A stretch of 64,000 nucleotides of DNA from Singulisphaera acidiphila DSM 18658 (lineage in GTDB: Bacteria > Planctomycetota > Planctomycetia > Isosphaerales > Isosphaeraceae): NCBI RefSeq assembly GCF_000242455.2, contig NC_019892.1, forward strand, positions 5,652,744 through 5,716,743, given 5' to 3'. Each line of letters opens with the position of its first letter. The stretch's first letter is position 1. Below the pieces are notes generated by a model that saw only the letters and a program-made list of their open reading frames with translations, was not told the origin of the DNA and made no database searches. Made by a program: the position numbers and the translations under genes. This document shows, piece by piece, positions 37,658 to 46,478 of this stretch.

Positions 37658-39901
37658 ATGAGCGGGAATCGTTTGCGGCAACCGACCCGTTGTCTGTCTC
37701 TCTTTCTGCTTCTGCTCCTTACGTCTGTTGGGGGCGTTGGCTTTGCGCTTCGGGCCGATGAGCCGAGCGGCCCGACCCGCGACGCCACCCCCCTGAAGGA
37801 AAAGGCGATCACGAACGAGGATCGGGAGCATTGGGCGTTCGTCCCCCCTTCGCGTCCCGAACTCCCCGAGGTCCGTGGGAAAGGGTGGGCTCGCAACCCG
37901 ATCGATCGGTTCGTCCTCGCCCGGCTCGAAGAGGACGGTCTCGCGCACGCGCCTGAGGCCGATCGCTCGACCTTGCTCCGTCGCGTCACGTTCGACCTGA
38001 CCGGTCTGCCGCCGACACCTGAGGAACTCGACGCCTTCCTGGTCGACAAGGCGCCCGACGCGTTCGAGCGGGTCGTCGATCGGCTCCTCGCCAGCGCCCA
38101 TTACGGCGAGCGCTGGGCGCAGCACTGGCTCGACCTGGCCCGCTATGCGGACACCGACGGGTTCGAGTTCGACCAGGCCCGCCCCGATGCCTGGCGGTAT
38201 CGCGACTGGGTCGTGGGCGCTCTGAACGATGACATGCCGTACGACGAGTTCGTGCGCCGGCAGCTTGCCGGAGATGAGATCGCCCCCGATGATTCCGGGT
38301 CGTTCGTGGCGACCGGCTTCAACCGTTGCTATCCCGACATGGTGGACCTGAACGACCAGAAACTGAGGCGGCAGAACGCGCTCAACGACATCACCGAGAC
38401 GACCGGCCTGGTTTTCCTCGGTTTGACTGTCGGCTGTGCGCGGTGCCACGATCACAAGTTTGACCCGATCCGGCTTTCCGACTTCTACCGGCTGCAAGCC
38501 TTCTTCGCCCCCGCGCGATTCCGTGACGATTACCCGGTCGCTCCGGCGGCGATCCGACACGAGAACGAGCGGCAGGTGGCCGCCTGGACCGCCGATCTGG
38601 CCGCGCTCGAATCGGCCATTCTTTCGCTCGAGATCCCCCTGCGCAAGCAACTTTCGTTGGGCCTTCGCGCTACGGTGACCGACGACGTGGTCTCGGCCTA
38701 CCAGAAGGCCGCCTCGGAGCGGACGCCGCAAGAGGTCAAGCTGGTTTTCGACGCCCTGGAGAAAGACCGCCGGATCAAGTCGGAGGTCTTCGACGTGTTG
38801 TTGGGGCCGGACCTGGCCTCGATCCGAACGCTCCTACGCAGTCGGTTGCGCGTCGTTCAGAAATCGGCGCCGACTGCGCTGCCCCAGGCTCGCGGTCTGG
38901 ACGAAGTCAGTCCCGAGGCACCGCCAACCTACCTGCTGCGTCGCGGTGATTTCTCCAACCAGGGGCCCGAGATCGATCCTGGCTTCCCGGCCGTTCTGAC
39001 CTCCAGCGCCACCCAGATTCCCGTGATCCGGCCGAACGCACGAACCACGGGCCGCCGGACCAAACTGGCCGAATGGCTGCTCGAACCGCAGAATCCCCTG
39101 ACCGGCCGGGTGATGGTCAATCGCATCTGGCAGCGCCACTTTGGCCGTGGGATCGTCGCGACCGCCAGCGACTTCGGCACGATGGGCGCCGGGCCTTCGC
39201 ATCCGGAGTTGCTCGACTGGCTGGCCACCGAGTTCATCGCCCGAGGCTGGAGCATCAAGGCGATGCATCGCCTGATGCTGACGAGTGCCACCTATCGGCA
39301 ATCGAGCCGGAACGATCCGAGCGCATTCAAGGCCGACCCCGAGAACAATCTGCTCTGGCGGCACGCTCGCCAACGCCTCGACGGCGAGGCGATCCGCGAC
39401 GCGCTCCTGGCCGTCTCGAACCAGTTGAACCTGAGCCTTGGCGGCCCTTGCGTCTTTCCGGAACTGCCTGCCGAACTGACCAAGCTCAGCAGCCACGGCG
39501 CAGTTTGGCCCGTCTCACCCACGAGCGCGGAACGTAACCGGCGCAGTCTCTACGTCTTCGTCCGCCGCAACTTGCGTTACCCCTTCTTTGAAGCGTTCGA
39601 CCGCCCCGATACCAACGCCAGTTGCCCTGTGCGGAGCGTCACGACGATCGCCCCCCAAGCCCTCAGCCTGATGAACAGCAAGCTCGCGCTTGACGCGGCC
39701 CACGGCCTCGCCTCTCGAATCGCCGGCGCAACGACCCTTGATTCCCGGATCGAACGGGCGTACCGCTTGACCCTTGGCCGGATGCCTCGGGCCGAGGAAA
39801 TCGAGCTGGCCCGCCGCTTCCTCACGCCTGAGACCCGTGAGAGTCTCACGGGCTTCTGCCTGGCGCTGCTCAACGTCAATGAGTTTGTTTATCTCGACTG
39901 A
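37658..39901 (+). CDS. DUF1549 and DUF1553 domain-containing protein (PSD family)
   Basis: A 747-residue exported protein. It has a signal peptide (CLSLFLLLLLTSVGGVGFALRA). The DUF1549 region (about 75-290) contains NPIDRFVLARLEEDGLAHAP, LLRRVTFDLTGLPPTPEEL, YGERWAQHWLDLARYADTDG and the CxxCH-like GCARCHDHKFDPI. The DUF1553 region (about 460-745) contains LAEWLLEPQNPLTGRVMVNR, WQRHFGRGIVATASDFGTMG, HPELLDWLATEFIARGW and RRSLYVFVRRNL. The N-terminal cytochrome c (PSCyt1) domain found in longer relatives is missing, so this is the short form. It is encoded with its usual partner DUF1501 upstream. Function unknown. Confidence 0.93.
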   Translation: MSGNRLRQPTRCLSLFLLLLLTSVGGVGFALRADEPSGPTRDATPLKEKAITNEDREHWAFVPPSRPELPEVRGKGWARNPIDRFVLARLEEDGLAHAPEADRSTLLRRVTFDLTGLPPTPEELDAFLVDKAPDAFERVVDRLLASAHYGERWAQHWLDLARYADTDGFEFDQARPDAWRYRDWVVGALNDDMPYDEFVRRQLAGDEIAPDDSGSFVATGFNRCYPDMVDLNDQKLRRQNALNDITETTGLVFLGLTVGCARCHDHKFDPIRLSDFYRLQAFFAPARFRDDYPVAPAAIRHENERQVAAWTADLAALESAILSLEIPLRKQLSLGLRATVTDDVVSAYQKAASERTPQEVKLVFDALEKDRRIKSEVFDVLLGPDLASIRTLLRSRLRVVQKSAPTALPQARGLDEVSPEAPPTYLLRRGDFSNQGPEIDPGFPAVLTSSATQIPVIRPNARTTGRRTKLAEWLLEPQNPLTGRVMVNRIWQRHFGRGIVATASDFGTMGAGPSHPELLDWLATEFIARGWSIKAMHRLMLTSATYRQSSRNDPSAFKADPENNLLWRHARQRLDGEAIRDALLAVSNQLNLSLGGPCVFPELPAELTKLSSHGAVWPVSPTSAERNRRSLYVFVRRNLRYPFFEAFDRPDTNASCPVRSVTTIAPQALSLMNSKLALDAAHGLASRIAGATTLDSRIERAYRLTLGRMPRAEEIELARRFLTPETRESLTGFCLALLNVNEFVYLD

Positions 39902-39922
39902 GTGGTGGCTTCGAGGATCGAG

Positions 39923-39962
39923 CCGTTCTCAGTAGCACGGCCGGCCGTGCTACTGAGAACGG
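39923..39962. terminator. 40-base perfect palindrome between convergent genes
   Basis: The two 20-base arms (CCGTTCTCAGTAGCACGGCC and its exact reverse complement) meet without a loop spacer. The element lies 22 bases after the DUF1549/DUF1553 stop and about 60 bases from the stop of the convergent cytochrome gene. It fits a bidirectional terminator, though it has no T-run and is unusually perfect. It could also be a mobile palindromic repeat. Confidence 0.7.
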
Positions 39963-40023
39963 TCAAGAGCTTGTCGGAGCGAGCTGAAGGGGGGTTGGGG
40001 GGAATGATGGCCGGGCTTGCCGG

Positions 40024-41592
40024 CTACGGGTTTCGGCGACTCCGGAACGACTTGAGCGTTTCGGCCAATTCGGCCGGGTTCAACTTCTTGTCCCCATCGC
40101 GATCGAACTCGGCAAACCGCTTCTCCATCTCGGCCCTGGTCTCAAGGGCTCCGATGACCGTCATGACCTCATCGATGCTCAGTTTGCCGTCGCCGTCCTT
40201 GTCCATCAGGCGCATCGCCTCGGCGGTCCGCTTGCTGACTTCTTCGGGCGAGGGGGCCTTGGCGGGAGTGGGAGTGGCCCCTTGTTTCGGGGCTGGCCCC
40301 GTCGGGATGACGTCGAGGATGAGGATGGCCATCTCGTTGGTGGTCTGCTCGCCGTAGGTCACACGCGCGGGAGGATGGCTCGGGTTGGCCGAGTTATCGG
40401 CCGAGTTGTCGAACGTCCAGGTCCCCTCCAGCTTGGTCCCGGCCGGGAGGCTCAGCGGGGTCTGATACTGGTAATAGTTCTGCCAGTTGAAGTCCCAATC
40501 GGCGATGGAAATGATGGGTTTCGTCGTTCCATCGGGCAGGGTCGCGGTCATCTTCACGGTGCGGCCGAGCAGGTGCATGTGCGGGAAGACGCCGTAGAGG
40601 TCGACCGCGTTGGGGAGCGTCCTCGATGCCTTGATCTCGTATTTCGCGTCCCCGGGGGGGATGTCGATCTGGTTATTGTTCACAAGGACAAGCTTGAGCC
40701 GCCCCCTTGGTTTCTGGTCGGTGAAGTGGAAGCCGATGGACGATTGTTCGGTCTCCGGCTTGCCGCTGGGGTGGAGATGGAGTTGCAGGACGAGGTCGGA
40801 ATCCTTGGGGAACTCGGCGGCGAGGCCGTCCGGCAGCGGGCGGGGCTCCATGCCGGGGGTCCAGAAGGCGAGCTGTCCGGGGAGCAACTGGCCCGGCGGT
40901 GCCAGGCCACTGCCGAAACTCTTGCCATCGCTCTCGGCCAGCTTGGCCTGGGCGACCCGGGTGGGAAGCGTGGTGAGCACGGCGTGGTGGACGATCCGCC
41001 GATTTCCAGGGCGGAACTCAACCGCCTTGAGATACTGACCGGCTGGCACCTTCAGTGGGATGACGAAGCAACGGTAGAGATCAGGACCTTCGGCCGCCAA
41101 GGCGTGAGGCTCGGCCATTTTGACCACCAGGTCCGGCTCGCCGAGCTTCCAGCCCGCCACGAATTTGGGCTCCGGGGGAAGGTCGGCGGCATCCCCTTCC
41201 GTCGCCCCCTCTTCGACCCAGCGGGCGAACGTGGCGATCTGCTCGTCGGTCAACCGCCGCTCGTCAGCGAAATGACCGAAGCCCGGCTCCGCCTTCCAGG
41301 GCGGCATCACCCGCTCCTCGATCGCGGATCGGAGCAGCTTGGTCCGCTTGCTCACGTCGCGGTAGTTCAGCAAGGAGAAGGGGGCCACCTCCCCCGGACG
41401 ATGGCACGAGGAACAGTGGTTGAACACCAGCGGCGCGATGTCTTTGTTGAACGTCAGCGCCCCTTTTTGTGGCGCCGGCTCCGGAACGGCCTTGTTGGCT
41501 CCTTCCTCGGCCCAGCTCTCGCTTGAAAAGAACAGAAGGCTCGCCAAGGAAAGCAGGGCAGCCTGCGTGGGCCTGTGGTTTCGCATCATCAT
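40024..41592 (-). CDS. Cytochrome c, copper monooxygenase-like and EF-hand protein
   Basis: A 522-residue exported protein with three modules. A signal peptide ends near SSESWAEEG. A cytochrome c domain follows with the haem site CSSCH (about 60-64) and MPPW. The middle resembles copper type II ascorbate-dependent monooxygenases (PHM/DBH fold): RRIVHHAVLTTL with the His pair, LVLQLHLHPSG with HxH, and FPHMHLLGRTVKM. The C-terminus has EF-hand calcium loops, DKDGDGKLSIDE and DRDGDKKLNPAE. Such proteins may oxidise organic substrates in the periplasm, but planctomycete members are not characterised. The start is one of three consecutive ATG codons at 41592, 41589 and 41586. Confidence 0.85.
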   Translation of the reverse strand: MMMRNHRPTQAALLSLASLLFFSSESWAEEGANKAVPEPAPQKGALTFNKDIAPLVFNHCSSCHRPGEVAPFSLLNYRDVSKRTKLLRSAIEERVMPPWKAEPGFGHFADERRLTDEQIATFARWVEEGATEGDAADLPPEPKFVAGWKLGEPDLVVKMAEPHALAAEGPDLYRCFVIPLKVPAGQYLKAVEFRPGNRRIVHHAVLTTLPTRVAQAKLAESDGKSFGSGLAPPGQLLPGQLAFWTPGMEPRPLPDGLAAEFPKDSDLVLQLHLHPSGKPETEQSSIGFHFTDQKPRGRLKLVLVNNNQIDIPPGDAKYEIKASRTLPNAVDLYGVFPHMHLLGRTVKMTATLPDGTTKPIISIADWDFNWQNYYQYQTPLSLPAGTKLEGTWTFDNSADNSANPSHPPARVTYGEQTTNEMAILILDVIPTGPAPKQGATPTPAKAPSPEEVSKRTAEAMRLMDKDGDGKLSIDEVMTVIGALETRAEMEKRFAEFDRDGDKKLNPAELAETLKSFRSRRNP

Positions 41593-41851
41593 GAGCGTGA
41601 TTGCCCTCACTCGTGGACCAGGTCGGAGCCTTTGGAATTTTTTTCAAGCGCGCACGAGATACCCGGCGAACCGCACGCATGTTTCCAATTCTCGCTTCTC
41701 CCCGTAACTTGGCCGTTGGCATTCGCTCTGAGTCGGAAGGGCAGGTCGAATTGCAGGGCGCTTTGCATCCGCTGGCCTGGAATATGCAGGATCGTTAGGC
41801 GGACTGAGGTCGAATGGCCTGGTGAGAGCTTGCACCGTCGGAGTCATCGTT

Positions 41852-43042
41852 ATGGTCGTTTCACGTTGGGGTTGGGTGATCTCGACCGTTTTGCTGGGGT
41901 CGGGGGTTAGTTTTGTCGGTTCCGAGGCGAGGGGCCAGGCGAAGCCGGATGCTCCGCCGGTTCTCGAGGGACCTCTGGTCGGGGAACAGTCGCCTTTGCC
42001 GCCACCGGCGGATGCCCTTGAGGAGGCGCCGGCGGGTGAACCCGAAACGGCGAATGCCCCGCTGCACGATGCCTTGAGACTCTCGAAAACTCGGCCCAAA
42101 CCGGAGCGGGCTCCGAAGTCGCCCCCCGCGCCGGTCGCTGAGCGTGCCTCGACCGATCGTCCCGACCCGTCGGCACGGTGGTATGGCGGCTACTGGTCCT
42201 GGGATTCGGCCCGTGCCGACTTCGTCTGGGTCTCGGGGGCGTGGCGCGTTCCGCCCGCCAACTCGCTCTGGGTCGAGAGCCGCTGGAGGCGGGACGCCGA
42301 GGGTTGGTATCGCGTGCCTGGATTCTGGAGCCCGCGCCAGGGGCAACAGAACAGGGACCCGGCTGCCGCTCCTGCTGCCGTTGTGAACGGACCCGCCCTC
42401 GACGTCACCAATACCAACGCAGCCGGAGGATGGCGAATCAGCGGTCCCCCCGCCGATCGCCCTGCGGAATCGCCTGGCCCGGCGCCCGGCCCGGACTTTT
42501 TCTACATCCCGGGCCAGTACGCCCCTGACGGTGACCGGGCGACCTGGAAGAGCGGCTTCTGGGCGCAAGTGCAACCCGGCTGGGATTGGGTCCCGGCACG
42601 CTGGTCCCGCCAGGCCGACGGCTGGCACTTTCGTGAGGGCTACTGGACCCGAGACACGGGACCGGGCCAGCAGGCCGATGTCCGCCGCCATGCGGTGGCT
42701 CGTCCCCCCGGCCTTCCCCCAGCCATCATTGAATCGGAACCGGCGACCGATCCTGATCCCAATTCCAGGACGGGCACCGATGACTTGGCTCCCATGGACC
42801 CCAACGCGGACAGCGGTCGCGATGTGATTACCGAGGCGGAGCAAGATGCTGTGGATCCAGCGCCGGTCGTGGTCGTGCCCCCCACCGTCCTCTACGGTCC
42901 TCCGGTCGTCGGTTATCGCTATCGTTATCGGAGGCCCTATCGCATGATTCGGCCGCCGGGCCTGCTCTACCCGGCGGGCGTCGTCGTCCCCGACGCGGTG
43001 CCGCCGTTCGTTCAGCGCCTGCTCAATCGGGTTTTGCCTTGA
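41852..43042 (+). CDS. Exported protein with YxxW/WxxY-type repeats
   Basis: A 396-residue protein with a signal peptide (GWVISTVLLGSGVSFVGSEA). A Pro/Ala-rich spacer follows (about 40-110). Then come several repeats of aromatic type, ARWYGGYWSWDSARADFVWV, GAWRVPPANSLWVESRWRR, GWYRVPGFWSPRQ, DFFYIPGQYAPDGDRATW, FWAQVQPGWDWVPARWSR and GWHFREGYWTRD. This is the WYxGxW repeat (YXWGXR-like) pattern of many secreted bacterial proteins, often called BcpO/YXWGXW repeat proteins. The end is Tyr/Arg-rich (YRYRYRRPYRMIRPPG). It probably sits at the cell surface. ATG 41852 is chosen because the signal peptide starts there; a GTG at 41822 is in frame. Confidence 0.75.
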   Translation: MVVSRWGWVISTVLLGSGVSFVGSEARGQAKPDAPPVLEGPLVGEQSPLPPPADALEEAPAGEPETANAPLHDALRLSKTRPKPERAPKSPPAPVAERASTDRPDPSARWYGGYWSWDSARADFVWVSGAWRVPPANSLWVESRWRRDAEGWYRVPGFWSPRQGQQNRDPAAAPAAVVNGPALDVTNTNAAGGWRISGPPADRPAESPGPAPGPDFFYIPGQYAPDGDRATWKSGFWAQVQPGWDWVPARWSRQADGWHFREGYWTRDTGPGQQADVRRHAVARPPGLPPAIIESEPATDPDPNSRTGTDDLAPMDPNADSGRDVITEAEQDAVDPAPVVVVPPTVLYGPPVVGYRYRYRRPYRMIRPPGLLYPAGVVVPDAVPPFVQRLLNRVLP

Positions 43043-43079
43043 TTCGGATCCCTCCCATCCGGGACCGCACGCCCGAGGT

Positions 43080-44240
43080 TCAGGGCGCTGTGGTCCCGTA
43101 CTTTTTGAGGATCGTCCGGAGTGGGTCAATCGGGATGGCTTCGGCCGTTCGACCGCCACGAGTGACGGTGGTCGCCTGGAGCAGTGAGTTGTCGATCGCC
43201 TCTTCGGTGGCTTCCAGGGCTGCCTGGAATAAGGGGGAGAGGGCATCAGGGGGGAGGAGCGTTCGCGTTCGGGGCGACATTTCACCGTGTTGCGAGCGCG
43301 CTTCGTGGGATGTCGAGAACGCGATGGCGAAGTCGCCGCTGGAGTGCGCGTACGACGCCCCGGTGCGTCCCATACCAAAGATCGCCCGCGCTGCGAGCCG
43401 GCGTAAGTCGCGGGCGTCGAGCGGGGCGTCGGTGGCCACGACGATCATGCACGAGCCGTCATCCCGGCTCTGAGTCTCCTCCTCCCGAGGCGGCGCGAAC
43501 GAGTAGCGGCCGAGCTCCTTGCCGACCGGGGCGCCGGCGATGGTGAGCACGCCCCCGTAGTTCGTCTGGACGAGCACGCCCAGTGTGTGGCCGCCATAAC
43601 GTGCGGGGAGCTTTCGGGAAGCGGTCCCAATTCCCCCTTTCCAGCCGAAGCACTGGGTGCCGGTCCCCGCTCCGACGCTCCCTTCGGGAACCGGCCCTTC
43701 CTTCGCATTACGAATGGCCTCGAGCACGTGGACTCGCGTCACCGGCATCCGGCGGATGTCGTTCAGCTCCGCGTCATTCGTCTCGCCGACCAATGCGTTG
43801 ACCGAGCGGACCTCCTCGTTGCCTGGCTGGGCCAGCGTGTGAGCCACCACAGCCTCGACCGCGGTGCCGACCGCCAGGGTGTTGGTCAGCACGATCGGCG
43901 TCTCAATCGTGCCGAGCTCTTCGACCTGGGTCGAGCCGGCCAGCTTGCCGAACGCGTTGCCCACGAACACGGCGCCGGCGACTTTATTCTGGAACAGGTT
44001 GCCACCATGCGGCAGGATTGCCGTCACCCCCGTGTGGACCTGGTCTCCCTCAATGACCGTCGTATGACCCACTTTCAGGCCGGCCACGTCGGTGATTGCA
44101 TTCAGCGGCCCTGGCGGAAAAACCCCAGGCGCAATGCCAAGTTCTCTGGCGCGTGGCCGGCGCTCGTTCCCGTCCCCGGCGCTCGCGAAGCTCGCAACGA
44201 GCAGGATCAAAATAGATGCATGCAGCATTGACGAGGACAA
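43080..44240 (-). CDS. P1 family peptidase (DmpA/BapA type aminopeptidase)
   Basis: A 386-residue protein of the DmpA family, N-terminal nucleophile hydrolases that cut themselves into two subunits before a Ser. The signal peptide is MLHASILILLVASFASAGDG. The family start is ARELGIAPGVFPPGPLNAIT followed by DVAGLKVGHTTVI. Other blocks are AGAVFVGNAFGKLAG, VNALVGETNDAELNDIR and YGGHTLGVLVQTNYGGVL. The cleavage Ser is in DDGSCMIVVATDAPLDARDL, where the family has GDGS. It probably releases D- or beta-amino acids or other N-terminal residues from peptides. The TTG at 44240 has GAGG upstream; an ATG 12 bases later is an alternative. Confidence 0.9.
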   Translation of the reverse strand: MSSSMLHASILILLVASFASAGDGNERRPRARELGIAPGVFPPGPLNAITDVAGLKVGHTTVIEGDQVHTGVTAILPHGGNLFQNKVAGAVFVGNAFGKLAGSTQVEELGTIETPIVLTNTLAVGTAVEAVVAHTLAQPGNEEVRSVNALVGETNDAELNDIRRMPVTRVHVLEAIRNAKEGPVPEGSVGAGTGTQCFGWKGGIGTASRKLPARYGGHTLGVLVQTNYGGVLTIAGAPVGKELGRYSFAPPREEETQSRDDGSCMIVVATDAPLDARDLRRLAARAIFGMGRTGASYAHSSGDFAIAFSTSHEARSQHGEMSPRTRTLLPPDALSPLFQAALEATEEAIDNSLLQATTVTRGGRTAEAIPIDPLRTILKKYGTTAP

Positions 44241-44288
44241 GACTCACCTCACTCGCAGGTTGATCCGTAGCGAAATCTGTCATGATCA

Positions 44289-44321
44289 GGCGAGCGGGGA
44301 GCGGGTCGCTCCCCGCTCGCC
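44289..44321. terminator. Strong GC hairpin downstream of the beta-helix gene
   Basis: GGCGAGCGGGGAGC (44289-44302) pairs perfectly with GCTCCCCGCTCGCC (44308-44321) around a 5-base loop. It lies about 50 bases past the stop of the minus-strand beta-helix gene and just upstream of the DmpA-like gene. It is likely a terminator for the former. Confidence 0.65.
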
Positions 44322-44368
44322 TTCGAGGGTAGGAACCCTTGATGCTCCTTGCTCGCCGCGTTTGATCC

Positions 44369-45562
44369 TCACGGAACGCGTTTCACGGCGCTCTGCGAGC
44401 TGGTCCGAACTCCTAACCGACCGAGGCGGCTCTCCGGCCGGAGCCGAAAATCCCCGTTCTCGGCGTCCTGGAACTGAGGATCCGTGCCGTAGACCCCATC
44501 GACCTCTGGGAGCGGGAGGTTCGGGCGGCTCCGTGCGGGGGCGTCGAGGGCGTACCAGGCGTTGCGAGCGAGCACGAACGACTCGGACGCTGTGTTCGGA
44601 CCAATGTTCACGGGGTTTCCCATCTCTCCCGAGCGGTAGGCGATGATGTTGTCGGTAAACTGCCCGTTGCGTGAAGCGACGAAGCCAGGCTCGAGATTTT
44701 CCTGGAGAATTCGCAACGCCCAGCGACTGGGGCGATAGATCGTGTTGTGCCGCACAATGGCACCATCCACCCCCACAAAGGCAATCGGCGACTGCGAACC
44801 GATGAAGGTGCAGTCCTCGACCGTGATATCCTTGGCCTCATGCCCAGGCGCCTGGGGCCGGAAGAAGGCGAGGCCCGTGCTGCCGCCGACGTTGATCGCC
44901 CGGCCTCCTGCATGTTCGAAGCGACAGCCCTGAACCAGGATGTCGCGGCTCCCCCCCTTGGTCTGAACTCCGTTGGCCTCCGGGTTATCTTCATGTCGGA
45001 AGGTGCAGTTGGCGATCTTGCCTTGATGACATCCCACCATGTCGATGCCCGACCCCCGGCGCCCCCAGCGCTCGAGGGTGCAATTCTCGATCTGAAAGTC
45101 TTCAACCCCCGAGAGCTTGATCCCGTCCCGATTCCCCTCGGGCCCAACGTCGCGGACGATCAATCCGTGAACGATCAGATGGTGAGCGGGGTGGGTCAGG
45201 GAACCCCCGTCGTCGATGTTGAGTCCGTTGCCCGTGGCTTTCGTAATCACGAGATGGCGGATCTCCACATAGGCGGGGCTGGAGAGTTGTAACGAGCTGA
45301 CGCCCCCCTCGATGACGGGGGGACGCGCCGGGTCGGCCGCTGTGAGAATGATCGGTTTCCCAGGTTCCCCCTGAAGCGTTTGGGAGGAAAGGCCCCCTTG
45401 ATACCTGCCCGCCGCAATCCGGATTGTCGTGCCCGGCTTCGCCTCGGTCAGCGCCTGGCGAAGCTCGGCGGTGTTGGCGACCATGACGGTTCGCTCGCTC
45501 GCGGCTTGAGCCTGGGCGGTTAATAATCTAAGAGTGGCGATCGCGATAAATATTGATTTCAT
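44369..45562 (-). CDS. Right-handed beta-helix repeat protein, exported
   Basis: A 397-residue protein with signal peptide MKSIFIAIATLRLLTAQAQA. The rest is a parallel beta-helix, as in pectate-lyase-like and NosD-type proteins. It has the opening AELRQALTEAKPGTTIRIAA followed by GRYQGGL, then repeat coils such as YVEIRHLVITKATGNGLNI, HLIVHGLIVRDVGPEGNRDG, FQIENCTLERWGRRGSGIDM, DILVQGCRFEHAGGRAINV and AIVRHNTIYRPSRWALRIL. Probably a secreted polysaccharide-binding or cleaving protein; no catalytic residues can be confirmed. No Shine-Dalgarno site is seen before the ATG, and the 100 bases upstream are clearly AT-rich. The frame continues upstream but without signal-peptide logic. Confidence 0.82.
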   Translation of the reverse strand: MKSIFIAIATLRLLTAQAQAASERTVMVANTAELRQALTEAKPGTTIRIAAGRYQGGLSSQTLQGEPGKPIILTAADPARPPVIEGGVSSLQLSSPAYVEIRHLVITKATGNGLNIDDGGSLTHPAHHLIVHGLIVRDVGPEGNRDGIKLSGVEDFQIENCTLERWGRRGSGIDMVGCHQGKIANCTFRHEDNPEANGVQTKGGSRDILVQGCRFEHAGGRAINVGGSTGLAFFRPQAPGHEAKDITVEDCTFIGSQSPIAFVGVDGAIVRHNTIYRPSRWALRILQENLEPGFVASRNGQFTDNIIAYRSGEMGNPVNIGPNTASESFVLARNAWYALDAPARSRPNLPLPEVDGVYGTDPQFQDAENGDFRLRPESRLGRLGVRTSSQSAVKRVP

Positions 45563-45679
45563 TGGTTTATTGAAAATTTTGATGTTGGAAAATTCATATT
45601 GGAGTGGTGGAATATTTTGTTGGAAGAATATTGACGGCAAGCCGGAGCGAACTCGGTGGCTTGCGTCAGTCGGGTGGGC

Positions 45680-45710
45680 CGGACCCCAGTCACCCACTCA
45701 ACGGGGTCCG
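45680..45710 (-). terminator. Hairpin downstream of the fae-like gene
   Basis: CGGACCCC (45680-45687) pairs with GGGGTCCG (45703-45710) around a 15-base loop. It lies about 57 bases past the end of the minus-strand fae-like gene. The word CCCAGTCACCCA occurs twice in this spacer. No T-run follows, so terminator activity is only likely. Confidence 0.45.
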
Positions 45711-45766
45711 AGTCCGGCTCCCAGTCACCCAGATGAAGGGTGTTTCAGAGAGAAGCTGCTCTGGAC

Positions 45767-46315
45767 TTAGAGGTTTCCCTCGAGCCCCTGCTGGTGATAG
45801 TAGTGCTCGACCTTATCCTGGTTTTCCAGCAGCCAGTCGATCGTCGGTTCGTGGCCCATCGCCTTGCGGATCACTTTCAGGGTGGCCTCGCGGTGGACGT
45901 CAAACAGGGCCTTGTGGTCGAGCTTGTCGGCCTTGGTGACGGCGGGGTCGAGCCAGACCGAATAGATGATGCCGAGGTCGTTGACCTTGTCCTTGGGGAT
46001 CACGCCCTCACGCACGGCGTCGAGCACGCCGTTGGCGATGGCTGCCTGGACGGTGCCCATGAGGATGTTGGTGTACTTGTTACCTTTGACCGTGACCTTG
46101 CTGACCATGATGGTCGCCGGCCGCACTTGCACGTCGCTGTTCAGGATGGCGAAGACCTTGGTGTGTCCCTTGACCTGCTCGCCGATCAGGCTGGCCAGAG
46201 CGTTTCCGACCGGCCCGTCGAGTTCGCCGATGACGATCTCGGGTTCGGCGGCCATATAGTCCTCCGGGCCTTCCACGAGGGCTTCGCCGGTCCGCAGGAC
46301 AATTCGATCGCTCAT
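45767..46315 (-). CDS. Formaldehyde-activating enzyme (Fae) homologue
   Basis: A 182-residue protein of the Fae family. Fae joins formaldehyde to tetrahydromethanopterin in one-carbon metabolism, which planctomycetes can have. The typical blocks are present: VLRTGEALVEGPEDYMAA, EIVIGELDGPVGNALASLIG, GHTKVFAILNSDVQVRPATI, MVSKVTVKGNKYTNILM and GVIPKDKVNDLGIIYSVWLD. In characterised Fae a His in the AHIDLIIG segment is catalytic. The matching place here reads AEPEIVIG, without His, so this may be a Fae-like protein of different activity. ATG 46315 has AGGA 8 bases upstream. It lies 163 bases downstream of arsM, so it may have its own promoter. Confidence 0.88.
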   Translation of the reverse strand: MSDRIVLRTGEALVEGPEDYMAAEPEIVIGELDGPVGNALASLIGEQVKGHTKVFAILNSDVQVRPATIMVSKVTVKGNKYTNILMGTVQAAIANGVLDAVREGVIPKDKVNDLGIIYSVWLDPAVTKADKLDHKALFDVHREATLKVIRKAMGHEPTIDWLLENQDKVEHYYHQQGLEGNL

Positions 46316-46478
46316 GTTGGTTCCTTCGTGCTTGTCATTTGGGAATGGGGCGGCGCCGAGGATGAGAGCCGCTCCTACCCCCTCGGCCGCGCATTCCACT
46401 GGCACGATTATTGACCGAAGTCGTGACTGCGCCAACCCAATCGGCTGACCGTCGATGGGGCTGATCTTTGAACGGGAT

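Noticed and set aside
42100-42700. Possible tandem DNA repeat in the WxxW-repeat gene
   Set aside because: The repetition is at the protein level (aromatic repeat units) and the DNA copies differ too much to be called a DNA repeat.
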